Part shown: positions 46,811 to 57,131 of the stretch, one piece after another | Layout of the letters: each line of letters begins with the position of its first letter | Position numbering within the stretch: the stretch's first letter is position 1 | Source of the DNA: Massilia violaceinigra | Lineage (GTDB): Bacteria > Pseudomonadota > Gammaproteobacteria > Burkholderiales > Burkholderiaceae_D | Assembly: GCF_002752675.1 (NCBI RefSeq) | Contig: NZ_CP024608.1 | Span: 3,286,001 to 3,350,000 of the forward strand | Reading direction: 5' to 3' | DNA length: 64,000 nt | Program-made: the position numbers and the translations under genes | Notes under the pieces: model-generated | The model's input: only the letters and a program-made list of their open reading frames with translations | What the model was told of the DNA's origin: nothing | Database searches by the model: none

Positions 46811-47539
46811 ATGACATTTGAATCACGTCCGAGCGGCCGCGCCGTCGACCAGCTGCGCGACATCGTATTGACGCGCCAGTACACCAAGCATGCCGAAGGA
46901 TCGGTACTGATCGAGTGCGGCGACACCAAGGTGATTTGCACGGCCAGCATCGAAGAGAAGGTGCCGGGCTTTTTGAAGGGCAAAGGGCAGGGCTGGCTGA
47001 CGGCCGAATACGGCATGCTGCCGCGTTCGACGCATACGCGCATGGACCGCGAAGCGGCGCGCGGCAAGCAAAGCGGGCGCACGCAGGAAATCCAGCGCCT
47101 GATCGGGCGCTCGCTGCGCGCGGCGTTCGACCTGGAGGCGTTCGGCGAGCGTACCCTGAACCTCGATTGCGACGTGATCCAGGCCGACGGCGGCACGCGT
47201 ACCGCCTCGATCACGGGTGCAATGGTGGCCGCGTATGACGCGTTCAGCAAACTGGTGGCCAGCGGTGCGATTCCTGCGGTGCCGGTGAAGAGTTTTGTGG
47301 CGGCGATTTCGGTCGGCGTGTACAAGGGCATGCCGGTGCTGGACCTCGATTACGTCGAGGATTCCGGCTGCGACACGGATATGAATGTGGTGATGACCGA
47401 AGCCGGGCACTTTATCGAAGTGCAGGGCACGGCGGAAGGCGCGGCGTTCGACCGGGCCGGGATGAACCGTTTGCTGGATCTGGCGCAGGCGGGGATTGCG
47501 GATATTATCGCGTTGCAGAAAAAAGCGCTGGGGATTTAA
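46811..47539 (+). CDS. rph: Ribonuclease PH
   Basis: 242 residues. A phosphate-dependent 3'-5' exoribonuclease that trims tRNA 3' ends. The N-terminal [13 protein letters not shown], the [20 protein letters not shown] segment, [15 protein letters not shown] and the active-site part [20 protein letters not shown] are intact and the length is normal, unlike the truncated rph of some E. coli K-12 strains. Third gene after the kinase/phosphatase pair. Confidence 0.96.
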   Translation: MTFESRPSGRAVDQLRDIVLTRQYTKHAEGSVLIECGDTKVICTASIEEKVPGFLKGKGQGWLTAEYGMLPRSTHTRMDREAARGKQSGRTQEIQRLIGRSLRAAFDLEAFGERTLNLDCDVIQADGGTRTASITGAMVAAYDAFSKLVASGAIPAVPVKSFVAAISVGVYKGMPVLDLDYVEDSGCDTDMNVVMTEAGHFIEVQGTAEGAAFDRAGMNRLLDLAQAGIADIIALQKKALGI

Positions 47540-47562
47540 CCGCCCCTCCGTTACCCTTTGCT

Positions 47563-47653
47563 CCGTCGTTCCCGCGCAGGCGGGAACCCAAGTTTGTACC
47601 GCAGATACAGGCGGCTCAACTAACTTGGGTTCCCGCCTCCGCGGGAACGACGG
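47563..47653. repeat. Palindromic REP-like unit 4
   Basis: CCGTCGTTCCCGCGCAGGCG and GGGAACCCAAG on the left are mirrored by CTTGGGTTCCCGCC and GCGGGAACGACGG on the right. It lies between the convergent rph and DUF3616 genes and, as RNA, would fold into a strong hairpin on either strand. Confidence 0.8.
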
Positions 47654-47671
47654 TTTCAAGTTTGCGAGTAC

Positions 47672-48622
47672 TTACAACACTACCGTAATACTCCGAAACG
47701 TCTGCTCCTCCTCCGCCATCCCCTTCACGTGCGGCCCGCCGTCATCACTGAGGATCTGCACCTTGCGCGTCCCGGGAATGGCAAACAGCGCCTCCGGCCG
47801 CACATCGTCAAAATCCTCATGCACCAGCTGTTCCGGCGCATCGTCCTTCTTGCCTGACCAGCGATACAGCGCAAACTCCCCATGATCGGCCGGCGGCCCC
47901 GCCACGATCATGTACGCCAGCCCCACCAGCTCCATGCTGCGGATCGCCAGGCCGCCCAGATCGAGCTCGAACGCCTCGCCAAACTCGGCCCGCTCGCCCT
48001 CGATCACCTTCTCCGGGTTCAGCAAATGCACCACCAGCGCCTTGCCTTCCGGAGCGGGATTGCGCAACCCGATCAGCAAGGTCCCTTCCGGCGTGGCCGC
48101 CAGCCCTTCGATGTTGAAAGCGCCATCGGCTTCCGGCGTCTTCCCGGACGCCTGCGCAATCGGATATTTTTTCAGCTGTTCGGACTCGATCATATCGTCC
48201 AGCAGGCCGCTGTAGGCCTTGCCGACCGGTTCCAGGCGCGCTTTTCCCTTGCCATTCGCCTTGCCCGCCTCGGTCGCAAAGAACCGGAAGCGGCGCTCCT
48301 GCACCTCGCCCTTCTTGTTGCGGCCGTGCGAGGTAATCCAGTAAATCCGCTCACCGATGGTGGCAGCGCCTTCCAGGTCCGATTCCTTGTTCTTCTTGGT
48401 GCCCAAAAAGTCAGACAGGTCGACCACGTCCACCGCATCGGCCACGCCGCGCTGGTAGATTTTCAGCTGGTTGCGTTCGTCGTTGGCGACCACGAACAGG
48501 TCTTCCCCGAGCGCGGCGGCGGCCGAGGCGTCACACATGCCGCGATAGGTAAAATGGTCTTCCAGCTTCGCGTGCAGCGCGTCCGCAATCAGGGTGGCGC
48601 TGGCCGCTTCGTGTTTGCTCAT
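47672..48622 (-). CDS. DUF3616 family protein
   Basis: 316 residues, no signal peptide. The sequence fits the DUF3616 family, which seems to form a beta-propeller-like fold: SDLEGAATIGERIYWITSHG, FNIEGLAATPEGTLLIGLRN and DVRPEALFAIPGTRKVQILS recur as blade-like units. Function unknown. It breaks the rph-rdgB-hemW arrangement seen in relatives, together with the ZntB-like gene upstream. It is 39 bp downstream of that gene on the same strand. Confidence 0.85.
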   Translation of the reverse strand: MSKHEAASATLIADALHAKLEDHFTYRGMCDASAAAALGEDLFVVANDERNQLKIYQRGVADAVDVVDLSDFLGTKKNKESDLEGAATIGERIYWITSHGRNKKGEVQERRFRFFATEAGKANGKGKARLEPVGKAYSGLLDDMIESEQLKKYPIAQASGKTPEADGAFNIEGLAATPEGTLLIGLRNPAPEGKALVVHLLNPEKVIEGERAEFGEAFELDLGGLAIRSMELVGLAYMIVAGPPADHGEFALYRWSGKKDDAPEQLVHEDFDDVRPEALFAIPGTRKVQILSDDGGPHVKGMAEEEQTFRSITVVL

Positions 48623-48661
48623 GGCGTCCTCCGTGTATTAACTAGAACACCATCATAGTGG

Positions 48662-49723
48662 CTAACGCAGGCGCCGCGCCGCACGCGTGACCAGCCAGCC
48701 CGCCACCACCGTGAACGTGGCGATGATCCCGGCAATGATCCAGAAGCCGGCCGGGTGGTGCGCCAGCGGAATGCCGCCCACGTTCATGCCCAGCATGCCG
48801 GCGATGATGTTGATCGGCAGCGCCAGCACAGTCACGATGGTCAGGATGAACAGGCTGCGGCCCGTCTCTTCGCTCACGCGCGCGGCGATTTCTTCCTGCA
48901 GCAGCTTGATGCGTTCCTGCAGCGACGACATATCGCTCAGCACGACCGAGAATTCCTCGGTCGCTTCGCGCAGCTCCTGGGTGTCCAGGTCGGCCATCCA
49001 CGAGGGCGGGCGTTGCAGGAGCCGGAACAGGGCGGCCGGCTCGGGCGCCAGCAGGCGTTGCAGGCGCACCAGCACGCGCCGCATGGCGCCCAGATCTTCG
49101 CGCTTGGCGGTAGGGCGGTCGGCCAGCAGCTTGTCTTCGATGTCGTCGACCCGTTCGACGGCGTCGCGCACGATTTTCACCAGCACGTCGGCCTGGTCGC
49201 GCAGCAGGTGGATCAGCAGTTCGACCGAGGAGCGTACCGGCTCGCCCTGGCGTACCGCCTGGCGCACGCGTTCGATCGACTGCAAGGGCTTCCTGCGCGC
49301 GCTGACGACGACGTTGCGCGCCACGCTGACCCACAGGGTCGAAATGTCCGACTCCTCGAACGAAAAATTGTGCAGCACATCGTTGACCACCGCGATCAGG
49401 GTGTCTTCGGCCAGTTCGATGCGGGTCGAACGCGAGCCGGTGTGCAGCGTCTCGTAGAATTCATCGGCCAGGTTGGCGTGCGTGGTCAGCCACTTTTCGC
49501 TGGCCGCGTTGGACAGGTTGAAGTGCAGCCAGATGAACTGCGATGGATTGTTGGCCGCGTGGTCGCGCATCCAGGCCAGCGCCGCGGCCGAATCGATGGC
49601 CAGCGCTTCCGGGCTGACGCCGAACAGATAGCCCCACACCAGCCCCGAAGGGTCGGAGCCATAGCTCACTTCAACCTTGTCGATCTCAAGCAAGGCAGCC
49701 TCCGGCGCGCATGCTTGCGTCAT
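48662..49723 (-). CDS. zntB: CorA/ZntB-type zinc transporter
   Basis: 353 residues. A large cytoplasmic N-terminal domain (1-290, GLVWGYLFGVSP, FIWLHFNLSNA) is followed by two C-terminal membrane helices (about 291-310 and 325-345) linked by the family motif GMNVGGIPL, the GxN selectivity signature. ZntB forms a pentamer and moves Zn2+ (proton-coupled in E. coli). The VGGIP motif favours ZntB over the magnesium transporter CorA, which has MPEL after GMN. The substrate is inferred. Confidence 0.88.
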   Translation of the reverse strand: MTQACAPEAALLEIDKVEVSYGSDPSGLVWGYLFGVSPEALAIDSAAALAWMRDHAANNPSQFIWLHFNLSNAASEKWLTTHANLADEFYETLHTGSRSTRIELAEDTLIAVVNDVLHNFSFEESDISTLWVSVARNVVVSARRKPLQSIERVRQAVRQGEPVRSSVELLIHLLRDQADVLVKIVRDAVERVDDIEDKLLADRPTAKREDLGAMRRVLVRLQRLLAPEPAALFRLLQRPPSWMADLDTQELREATEEFSVVLSDMSSLQERIKLLQEEIAARVSEETGRSLFILTIVTVLALPINIIAGMLGMNVGGIPLAHHPAGFWIIAGIIATFTVVAGWLVTRAARRLR

Positions 49724-49928
49724 GGTCGGTTTGGGCGTCGCTTAGCGCGTCGCATGGCGCTGCTGTCGGCATCGGATAATCGTCGTCAATTCAGGATGCC
49801 GATATAGTACAGTGTTTGCCCCGCAAAATCCCGCAAAAGCGGCGCCCCCGCCAGGCGGGCGGCCAATGGCGCTAAAATACGCACTTGCGGATGCCGATGG
49901 CATCCATCACCCGCCAGACCAGACTCTT

Positions 49929-50513
49929 ATGACCCAACGCCTTATCCTCGCTTCCAACAACGCCGGCAAACTCAAGGAGTTTGGCGAAATCCTCGCACCC
50001 GTAGGCTTTACCCTGCACGCACAGGGCGAATTCGACGTGCCCGAAGCCGACGAGCCGTTCGCCACGTTTGTCGAAAACGCGCTCGAAAAGGCGCGCCACG
50101 CGTCGCGCCTGACCGGTTTGCCGGCGCTGGCGGACGATTCGGGCGTCTGCGTCAATGCCCTGGGCGGCGCGCCCGGCGTATGGTCGGCGCGGTTTGCGGG
50201 CGAACCGAAATCGGACGCGCGCAACAACGAAAAATTGATCGCCGACCTGGCCGGACACGCCGACAAATCGGCGTACTACTACTGCGTGCTGGTGTTCGTG
50301 CGCCACGCGGACGACCCGCAGCCGGTCATTGCCGACGGCCGCTGGAACGGCGAGATCGTCGCCGAGGCGCGCGGCACGGGCGGTTTTGGCTACGATCCGC
50401 ATTTCTGGATTCCTTCGCTGGGCAAGTGCACCGCCGAGTTGTCGCCAGCGGAGAAAAACGCGCTGTCGCACCGCGGCCAGGCCCTGCGCGCGCTGGTAGA
50501 GAAGCTGAAATGA
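49929..50513 (+). CDS. rdgB: XTP/dITP diphosphatase
   Basis: 194 residues from the ATG at 49929, which gives the family start TQRLILASNNAGKLKEF. It hydrolyses non-canonical purine nucleotides (ITP, dITP, XTP) to monophosphates. The motifs ALADDSGVCVNALGGAPGVW, then GFGYDPHFW and ELSPAEKNALSHRGQA are intact. The stop overlaps the hemW start (ATGA), so the two are co-translated. Confidence 0.95.
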   Translation: MTQRLILASNNAGKLKEFGEILAPVGFTLHAQGEFDVPEADEPFATFVENALEKARHASRLTGLPALADDSGVCVNALGGAPGVWSARFAGEPKSDARNNEKLIADLAGHADKSAYYYCVLVFVRHADDPQPVIADGRWNGEIVAEARGTGGFGYDPHFWIPSLGKCTAELSPAEKNALSHRGQALRALVEKLK

Positions 50514-51748
50514 TTCCGATCAAAGTCGCCGGCAGCGCCGTCAAGACCGAGCCCCGCTCGCCGGCCGCCAGCGCCCTGCAGTACCTGCAGCCGGGCGCCT
50601 TGAACCTGGCCGCGCTGCCGCCGCTGTCGCTGTACATCCACTATCCGTGGTGCGTGAAGAAGTGCCCGTACTGCGACTTCAATTCGCACGAGGCACGCGG
50701 CGAGCTGCCGGAAGAGGAATACCTGGATGCGCTGCGGCTCGATCTGGAGCAGTCGCTGCCGCTGATCTGGGGCCGCAAGATCTACACCATCTTTATCGGC
50801 GGCGGTACGCCGAGCCTGATGTCGGCCAAGGGCCTGGACCGCCTGATGTCGGATGTGCGCACCCTGCTGCCGCTGGATGTGGATGCGGAAGTGACGATGG
50901 AAGCCAATCCGGGCACGTTTGAGGCCGAAAAATTCAAGTCGTTCCGCGCCAGCGGCATCAACCGCCTGTCGATCGGGATTCAGAGCTTCAGCGGCAAGCA
51001 CCTCAAGGCGCTGGGGCGGATCCATGACGACAACGAGGCGCGCCGGGCGGTCGAGATCGCGCATGCGAACTTCGACAACTTCAATCTCGATCTGATGTAT
51101 GCCTTGCCGTCGCAGACCCTGGAAGAAGCACGGCACGACCTGGAAACGGCGCTGTCGTTCGCGCCGCCGCACCTGTCGCTGTACCACCTGACGATGGAGC
51201 CGAACACGCTGTTCGCCAAGTATCCGCCGGCGCTGCCGGATGACGATGCCAGCGCCGACATGCAGGACATGATCGCGCTGGAGACGGCGGCGGCGGGATA
51301 CGGGCATTACGAAGTGTCGGCGTACGCGCAGCCGGGGCGGCGCGCGAAGCACAATGTGAATTACTGGGAGTTCGGCGATTATCTCGGCATTGGCGCGGGC
51401 GCGCACTCGAAGATCTCGTTCCCGCACCGGGTGCTGCGCCAGGCGCGCTACAAGCAGCCCAAGGCGTTTATCGAGGCGGCGCGGGCCGGTAATCCGGTGC
51501 AGGAAGAACGCGAGATCGGGCGCGCGGATATGGGGTTCGAGTTCATGCTCAATACCTTGCGCCTGACCGAAGGGTTTTCACCGAACCTGTTCGGCGAACG
51601 CACCGGCATGGGGATCAATGCGATCGAGCAGACGCTCAATGCGGCCGAGGCCAAGGGCTTGATTTACCGCGATCACAAGATCATCCGGCCGACGGAGTTG
51701 GGACAGCGCTTTTTGAATGATTTGCAGGAGATGTTTTTGTCGGCGTAG
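50510..51748 (+). CDS. hemW: HemW-type radical SAM heme chaperone
   Basis: 412 residues from the ATG at 50510, coupled to the rdgB stop. The radical SAM cluster motif CVKKCPYCDF holds the three cysteines for the [4Fe-4S] cluster; GGGTPSLMS, EANPGTF, SIGIQSF and LYHLTMEPNT follow, and the C-terminal HemN-like domain is complete. HemW binds heme and delivers it to target proteins. It lacks the extra Cys of genuine oxygen-independent coproporphyrinogen oxidase HemN (CxxxCxxC only), so a chaperone role is the better assignment. Confidence 0.93.
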   Translation: MIPIKVAGSAVKTEPRSPAASALQYLQPGALNLAALPPLSLYIHYPWCVKKCPYCDFNSHEARGELPEEEYLDALRLDLEQSLPLIWGRKIYTIFIGGGTPSLMSAKGLDRLMSDVRTLLPLDVDAEVTMEANPGTFEAEKFKSFRASGINRLSIGIQSFSGKHLKALGRIHDDNEARRAVEIAHANFDNFNLDLMYALPSQTLEEARHDLETALSFAPPHLSLYHLTMEPNTLFAKYPPALPDDDASADMQDMIALETAAAGYGHYEVSAYAQPGRRAKHNVNYWEFGDYLGIGAGAHSKISFPHRVLRQARYKQPKAFIEAARAGNPVQEEREIGRADMGFEFMLNTLRLTEGFSPNLFGERTGMGINAIEQTLNAAEAKGLIYRDHKIIRPTELGQRFLNDLQEMFLSA

Positions 51749-51773
51749 GGAGCCGTCGTTCCTGCCAGCCGCC

Positions 51774-51866
51774 ACCGTCGTTCCCGCGCAGGCGGGAACC
51801 CAAGTTCGTAGAGCTGCCTGCGACTACAGAACAAACTTGGGTTCCCGCCTGCGCGGGAACGACGGT
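51774..51866. repeat. Palindromic REP-like unit 5 with extra arm copies
   Basis: ACCGTCGTTCCCGCGCAGGC and GGGAACCCAAG on the left are mirrored by CTTGGGTTCCCGCC and GCGGGAACGACGGT on the right. The right end is then repeated as CGGGAACGACGGT twice more up to about 51902, spaced 19 bp, and a partial left arm lies at about 51753. It separates the convergent hemW and chemoreceptor genes and fills most of the 205-bp gap. Confidence 0.8.
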
Positions 51867-51953
51867 GGTAACGGGAACGACGGTGGCTGACGGGAACGAC
51901 GGTTTTTGAGTTGACAGGGTGTCGTTTCTGGCAGTGCGAGAAACGACGTCGGG

Positions 51954-53555
51954 TCAGGCCGCCAGTTTCAGCGGCATTTTGCCCGCAACTCTCTGCGGCC
52001 GGCCTTTCGACGTCGCCGCCAGCTTGAACCCGCCCGCCACATCCGCCAGCCGCGCCGCCTGTTCTTCCAGGCTGCCGGCCGCCGCTGCCGCTTCTTCCAC
52101 CAGCGCCGCATTCTGCTGCGTGACCTGGTCCATCTGCGCAATCGCTTCGTTGACCTGGTCGATGCCCACGCGCTGCTCGTTACTGGCGGCGGTGATCTCG
52201 GACATGATGTCGGTCACGCGCGCCACGCTGTCGACCACTTCGCCAATCGTGGTGCCGGCTTCCTGCACCAGGCGCGTGCCGTTGCTGACCTGGGCCACCG
52301 AGTCGCCGATCAAGCCCTTGATTTCCTTGGCGGCGCCGGCCGAGCGCTGGGCCAGCGTGCGCACTTCGGAAGCGACAACGGCAAATCCGCGTCCCTGTTC
52401 GCCGGCGCGCGCCGCCTCCACGGCGGCATTGAGCGCCAGGATATTGGTCTGAAACGCGATGCCGTCGATCACGCCGATGATGTCGACAATCTTGCGCGAC
52501 GACGCTTCGATCGATCCCATCGTTTCGACCACCTGGCTGACGATCGCGCCGCCCTTGCGCGCCACCTGCGACGCGGCCAGCGCGAGCTGGTTGGCCTGGT
52601 GCGCGTTGTCGGCGTTCTGGCGCACGGTGGACGTCAGTTCTTCCATCGAGGCGGCGGTTTCTTCGAGCGAGCTGGCTTGCTGCTCGGTGCGGGCCGACAG
52701 GTCCAGGTTGCCGGCGGCGATTTCGGTCGAGCCGATGGCAATCGCATTGGTGCCGCTCTGGACTTCCGAAACCACGCGCGTGAGCGAATCGTTCATCGCC
52801 TGCAGGGCGCGCATCAGGTCACCGATTTCATCGCGCGCAGCGTGACCGAACTCGGTGGTCAGGTCGCCGCCGGCCACGGTGCCGGCCACCGCCACGGCGG
52901 CCTTGAGCGGGCCGGTGATCGAGCGCGTGATCAGGAAGGCGCACACGGCGCCGGTCAGCACCGCCAGGGTGCCGAGCAGCAGGAGCAGGCTGATGGTGCG
53001 GCGGTTGGATTTTTCGATGGCGACGGCGGTGTCGTCGATGGTCTTGCGCTGCATGCCCAGCATGGCCTGAATGCCGTTCTGGTACGCGCTGGCGGCGGGA
53101 AGAAAGGTGCCGTTGAAGGCCAGGTCGGTGCTGGCGCCGTCGCCGGCCTTTTTGGCGGCCATGACTTTTTCCTTGGCCGCCTGGTAAGTGGCGCGCTGGG
53201 CCAGGATGGCCTGCATCGTCGCCTTTTCTTCGTCGCTGGTGAGCAGCGGCTCGATCTGCCTGATCAGCTCCGTGCTGCGTTTGACGCTGTCCGCAATGGC
53301 TACCGCGAACGTGGTCGAGAGCGTGTCGTCGGCACTGCGGGCGATCAGCGAGGTGCGGGTGACGGCCGAATAAGTCATCACGTACCAGTCCGAGATCATG
53401 CGTTCCTTGGTCAGCGGCTGCGCCATCATGCGTTCCGTGGCGCGCGCGTTCTCGCTCGCCGCCATCATGGCGTAGCCCGTGGACAGGATGGACAAAACCA
53501 GCACGATGGCGAAACCGATCGCAAGGCGGGATCCGATGCGGACATTGGGGAACAT
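51954..53555 (-). CDS. Methyl-accepting chemotaxis protein
   Basis: 533 residues from the ATG at 53555, preceded by AGGA at a good distance. Membrane helices at about 10-30 and 190-210 enclose a four-helix-bundle-type periplasmic sensor of about 155 residues. A HAMP domain follows, then the cytoplasmic signalling domain with the hairpin tip ([39 protein letters not shown]) and methylation-type helices rich in Ala, Glu and Gln. It relays ligand sensing to CheA. No CheR pentapeptide is seen at the C-terminus (ends [10 protein letters not shown]). No che genes are next to it. Confidence 0.94.
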   Translation of the reverse strand: MFPNVRIGSRLAIGFAIVLVLSILSTGYAMMAASENARATERMMAQPLTKERMISDWYVMTYSAVTRTSLIARSADDTLSTTFAVAIADSVKRSTELIRQIEPLLTSDEEKATMQAILAQRATYQAAKEKVMAAKKAGDGASTDLAFNGTFLPAASAYQNGIQAMLGMQRKTIDDTAVAIEKSNRRTISLLLLLGTLAVLTGAVCAFLITRSITGPLKAAVAVAGTVAGGDLTTEFGHAARDEIGDLMRALQAMNDSLTRVVSEVQSGTNAIAIGSTEIAAGNLDLSARTEQQASSLEETAASMEELTSTVRQNADNAHQANQLALAASQVARKGGAIVSQVVETMGSIEASSRKIVDIIGVIDGIAFQTNILALNAAVEAARAGEQGRGFAVVASEVRTLAQRSAGAAKEIKGLIGDSVAQVSNGTRLVQEAGTTIGEVVDSVARVTDIMSEITAASNEQRVGIDQVNEAIAQMDQVTQQNAALVEEAAAAAGSLEEQAARLADVAGGFKLAATSKGRPQRVAGKMPLKLAA

Positions 53556-54002
53556 GATGTTTTCCTGACAGTTGAGAAGTGAATAATTCCGGACGGCAAT
53601 TATCCTATACCGCAAGATACACATCCAGCTAACGTTTCTCGAACTGCAATCTTTCCTCAGGACGTTGTTTTAAGGCAACGTCTTTCTTGTACCCACCTGA
53701 TTGTCACTGCAAACATGGCAATTCCAGCCATTTTATTGTCATTTCGGAATTGTTCATCGGCGCGATATGCACACGGCATGGCCGGCCGTCAGGGCGATGG
53801 CGGGTGGTTGACACTGTCGGATCGGCGCAACCTTTTGTTCAAATACACAGCGGCAACCGGCGCTTGCATACAGGCATCCCATCCGACTAGAATGAATGTC
53901 TGGGCGCTACCATGTAGCGCCGGGCAAGACACTGCGCCACCGCAAGGACATTGCGGCCGCCTGCGCATGCCGGAGCTTGGATTTCCCTTGACCGGAGGGT
54001 CG
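53556..54002. promoter_or_regulatory. 447-bp divergent gap with promoter and hairpins
   Basis: No convincing gene is seen. TTGCAT (53864-53869) and TAGAAT (53888-53893), 18 bp apart, make a reasonable sigma-70 promoter for the kinase. Just after it, GGCGCTA-N5-TAGCGCC (53903-53921) forms a hairpin or operator. Near the chemoreceptor, GACGTTG-N8-CAACGTC (53661-53682) forms another inverted repeat followed by TTTCTT. Confidence 0.5.
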
Positions 54003-57000
54003 ATGTTCAGCACGCAAACGCTTGCCAGCCGTCTTCTCTACACCATGCTGCCGTGGTACCTGTTGCTATCGGTGAGCATGACGCTGCTGCAGCTGGGGAT
54101 CCAGTACGTGGCGGTCAGCCGTGCCATCGGCAGCGATCTGGCCTCTCTTGGACGCACCGTCGAACCGGGCGCCGCGCAAGCGCTGTGGGAGCTCGATACC
54201 GCCCGCCTGACGGCCGTGGTGCGCGGCGTGCGCCAGAACGCGATCGTCACCGGCGTGCGGATCACTAATGCGGACGGCGCAGAGCTGGTCGGCGACGGCG
54301 ACCGTCCCGCCTTGCGCGCCAGTCCGACGGCCCCGGCATCGCACCAGTACCAGCACGACAAAATGCCCTTGCGCTACGTCGAACGCGACAACAAGCAGCG
54401 CTTGATCGGCTACCTCGAACTGTATGCCAACGGCGACGTGTTGTGGGATCGCCTCAAGCCGAGCTTCTTTGTCGTGCTGCTCAATTCTGTGCTCGGCAGC
54501 ACTTTCTTGTGGCTTATCGTTTCCTGGACCATCAGCTATCGCCTGTCGCGCAGCGTGACCGAGGTGGCGCGCGGGGTCGCGCAATGGCGGGCCGCGCCGG
54601 GCGAGAGCCGGGCCGGGGACATCTCCTACCCCTACCAGGACGAACTGGGGCAGCTGGTCGGCGCGCTGAACTACAGCCATGCGCAGCTCTACGATTCGAT
54701 GCAACAACTGAAGGAGATCAACCAGAACCTGGAACACAGCGTGGCCGAACGCACCTGCCAATTGCAGCAGGCCAAGGATGCCGCCGAGGCAGCCAACCTG
54801 GCAAAGGGGCAATTCCTGGCCAATATGAGCCATGAAATCCGTACCCCCATGAACGCGGTGCTGGGCATGCTGTACCTGGCCCTGAAAACCGACCCCGCGC
54901 CGGCGCTCCAGAATTACCTGGGCAAGGCGCAAAGCGCCGCGCTGTCGCTGCTGGGCATCATTAACGACATCCTCGACTTCGCCAAGATCGAGGCTGGCAA
55001 GCTCGACATTGAAAACATCCCGTTTACCCTCGACGGCGTCCTGCGCCAACTGACCGACGCGGTCGCATACCAGGCCGAGCAGAAGGGGGTGGAATTCCTG
55101 ATCCGTTACGACCCGGCCATGCCGGCCGAGCTGGTCGGCGACCCCTTGCGTCTCGGCCAGATCCTGCTGAACCTGTGCGGCAACGCGATCAAGTTTACCG
55201 AGCAGGGAGAGGTCGAACTGAGCTTTCGCGCGGTCGCCAGCACCGACAGCGACATCACCATCGAGCTGGCGGTGCGCGACACCGGCATCGGCATGTCGCC
55301 GCAGGTGCAGCGCGCACTGTTCGCCAAGTTCACCCAGGCCGACCAGAGTACCACGCGGCGTTTCGGCGGCACCGGACTGGGCTTGGCCATCAGCAAGGAA
55401 CTGGTCGAACTGATGGGCGGGCGCATCTGGATTGCGCACTCGGCGCCGGGCGAGGGCAGCACCTTGTGCTTCGAGCTCACCCTGGCGCGCGCCGCCCCCG
55501 GTGCGCCGGTGCCGGCGGCGCTGCTCGATCCGGTCGGCCCCTTGCTCAAGGGAATCCGGGTGCTGGTGGTCGACGACAGCGAATCCGCGCGCGACATCAT
55601 GGCCGACATGCTGCGCTTCCTGCAGCTCGACGTGGCGGTGGCCGCCAACGGGGTGCAGGCACTGGCCGCGCTGGCCGCCTCCAACGATCAGCCGTTCGAT
55701 CTGGTGCTGATGGATTGGCGCATGCCCGGCATGAACGGCGACGAAGTGACGCGCCATCTGCGCGCCGACAGCCGCATCGCCTACGTGCCCAAGGTGGTCA
55801 TGGTCACCGCCTATGGCCGCGAAGATGTGTTCCGGCTGGCGCAGCAAGCCGGCGTGGATGGTTTTCTGATCAAGCCCGTCTCGCCGTCGACCTTGCTCGA
55901 TTCCGTGCTCTCGGTGCTGGGCCGCAAACGCATTCTGGACAATGACGAGCTGCGCCGCCCGCCCGTGCGCCTGCGCGCCTCGGGCTTGTCGGGCGCGCGC
56001 CTGTTGCTGGCCGAGGACAATGACATCAACCGCGAATTCGCCAGCGAACTGCTGCGCAGCGAGGGCATCCTGGTGGACGAGGCGGTCAATGGCCGGCAAG
56101 CCGTCGAGATGGTGCGCGCAGGGAGTTACGACGGCGTGCTGATGGATATCCAGATGCCCGTGATGGATGGATTCGAAGCGGCGCGCCAGATCCGCGCCAT
56201 GGCCGCCACGGCCGATGGCGAGCGCTTCGGCACGCTGCCCATCATCGCCATGACCGCCCTGGCGATGGCCCACGATGTGGTGCAGAGCCGCGCCGCCGGC
56301 ATGAACGACCATGTGACCAAGCCGATCGCGCCCGAGCGCCTGATGGCCACCCTGGCGCATTGGGTCCGGCTGGCACCGCAGCGCGTCGTGGTGGGCCCGC
56401 CGGCGCCGGAACGGGCACCGCTGCGCTTTCCTCCCGATCTGCTCGCGCTCACCAGCCTTGATGTGCGCGAAGGCGTGCGCCGGATCGGTGGCAAGGCCGA
56501 TGCCTACCGCCGGCAATTGCTGCGCTTTCGCGACAACTACGGCGACGCCGCCGCGCAACTGAAGGCCTTGCTGGCGCTACCCGATCATGAACCCGCCGAC
56601 GCTTACTGCCACAGCCTGCTCGGCGTGACCGGCAATCTGGGCGCCACCGCCTTGTTTTCCCGGCTGGGCGCGATCAGCGGCAAACTCAAGAACGGCGAGC
56701 CGCCCGCCGCGGCCGACCTGGAATCGATGCAGGGCTTGCTTGCCGCGCTGCTCGCCGACATCGACGGCATGGCCGCCGCGAATGCGAGCGCGAACGCGGA
56801 CGCGGACGCGGACGCCGCCGCATCCGCCTTGCCGGCCTTGCCGCATGCCTCCCTGATGGCCTTGCTCGACCAGCTGGCAAGCGCGCTCGACTACGATCTG
56901 GGGCGGGCCGAATCCTTGCTGGCGCAATTGCGCGCGAGCACGGTCGGCACCAGCGCCGCCGCCGCGATTGCCGAGATCGCCAGCTGTGCCGACGCCTTTG

Positions 57001-57131
57001 CGATCGAACAGGCGGTGGAACTGGCCCAGGCCCTGCGCCTGCGGCTGAGCCAGGCCAGCCACGACCATTCCATGCCGCCGCCGTACAGCGACGGCGCCCT
57101 CCGACAGGCGCAACCCGGAACCCATCCATGA
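54003..57131 (+). CDS. Hybrid sensor histidine kinase with two receivers and HPt
   Basis: 1,042 residues. I chose the ATG at 54003 because GGAGGG stands just before it and a membrane helix follows at once; the frame is open much further upstream. Layout: helix 15-38, periplasmic sensor of about 125 residues, helix 157-180, HAMP-like linker, HisKA ([14 protein letters not shown]), HATPase_c ([30 protein letters not shown]), receiver 1 ([23 protein letters not shown]), receiver 2 ([23 protein letters not shown]) and a C-terminal HPt-like domain ([18 protein letters not shown]; the usual Lys after the His is Leu). A GCGGAC repeat codes an Ala-Asp run near 56793-56815. Translationally coupled to the next gene. 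Confidence 0.93.
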   Translation: MFSTQTLASRLLYTMLPWYLLLSVSMTLLQLGIQYVAVSRAIGSDLASLGRTVEPGAAQALWELDTARLTAVVRGVRQNAIVTGVRITNADGAELVGDGDRPALRASPTAPASHQYQHDKMPLRYVERDNKQRLIGYLELYANGDVLWDRLKPSFFVVLLNSVLGSTFLWLIVSWTISYRLSRSVTEVARGVAQWRAAPGESRAGDISYPYQDELGQLVGALNYSHAQLYDSMQQLKEINQNLEHSVAERTCQLQQAKDAAEAANLAKGQFLANMSHEIRTPMNAVLGMLYLALKTDPAPALQNYLGKAQSAALSLLGIINDILDFAKIEAGKLDIENIPFTLDGVLRQLTDAVAYQAEQKGVEFLIRYDPAMPAELVGDPLRLGQILLNLCGNAIKFTEQGEVELSFRAVASTDSDITIELAVRDTGIGMSPQVQRALFAKFTQADQSTTRRFGGTGLGLAISKELVELMGGRIWIAHSAPGEGSTLCFELTLARAAPGAPVPAALLDPVGPLLKGIRVLVVDDSESARDIMADMLRFLQLDVAVAANGVQALAALAASNDQPFDLVLMDWRMPGMNGDEVTRHLRADSRIAYVPKVVMVTAYGREDVFRLAQQAGVDGFLIKPVSPSTLLDSVLSVLGRKRILDNDELRRPPVRLRASGLSGARLLLAEDNDINREFASELLRSEGILVDEAVNGRQAVEMVRAGSYDGVLMDIQMPVMDGFEAARQIRAMAATADGERFGTLPIIAMTALAMAHDVVQSRAAGMNDHVTKPIAPERLMATLAHWVRLAPQRVVVGPPAPERAPLRFPPDLLALTSLDVREGVRRIGGKADAYRRQLLRFRDNYGDAAAQLKALLALPDHEPADAYCHSLLGVTGNLGATALFSRLGAISGKLKNGEPPAAADLESMQGLLAALLADIDGMAAANASANADADADAAASALPALPHASLMALLDQLASALDYDLGRAESLLAQLRASTVGTSAAAAIAEIASCADAFAIEQAVELAQALRLRLSQASHDHSMPPPYSDGALRQAQPGTHP

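Noticed and set aside
50510..51748. hemW as oxygen-independent coproporphyrinogen oxidase HemN
   Set aside because: Only the three cluster cysteines are present and the N-terminal extension of HemN is missing; gene order with rdgB fits HemW.
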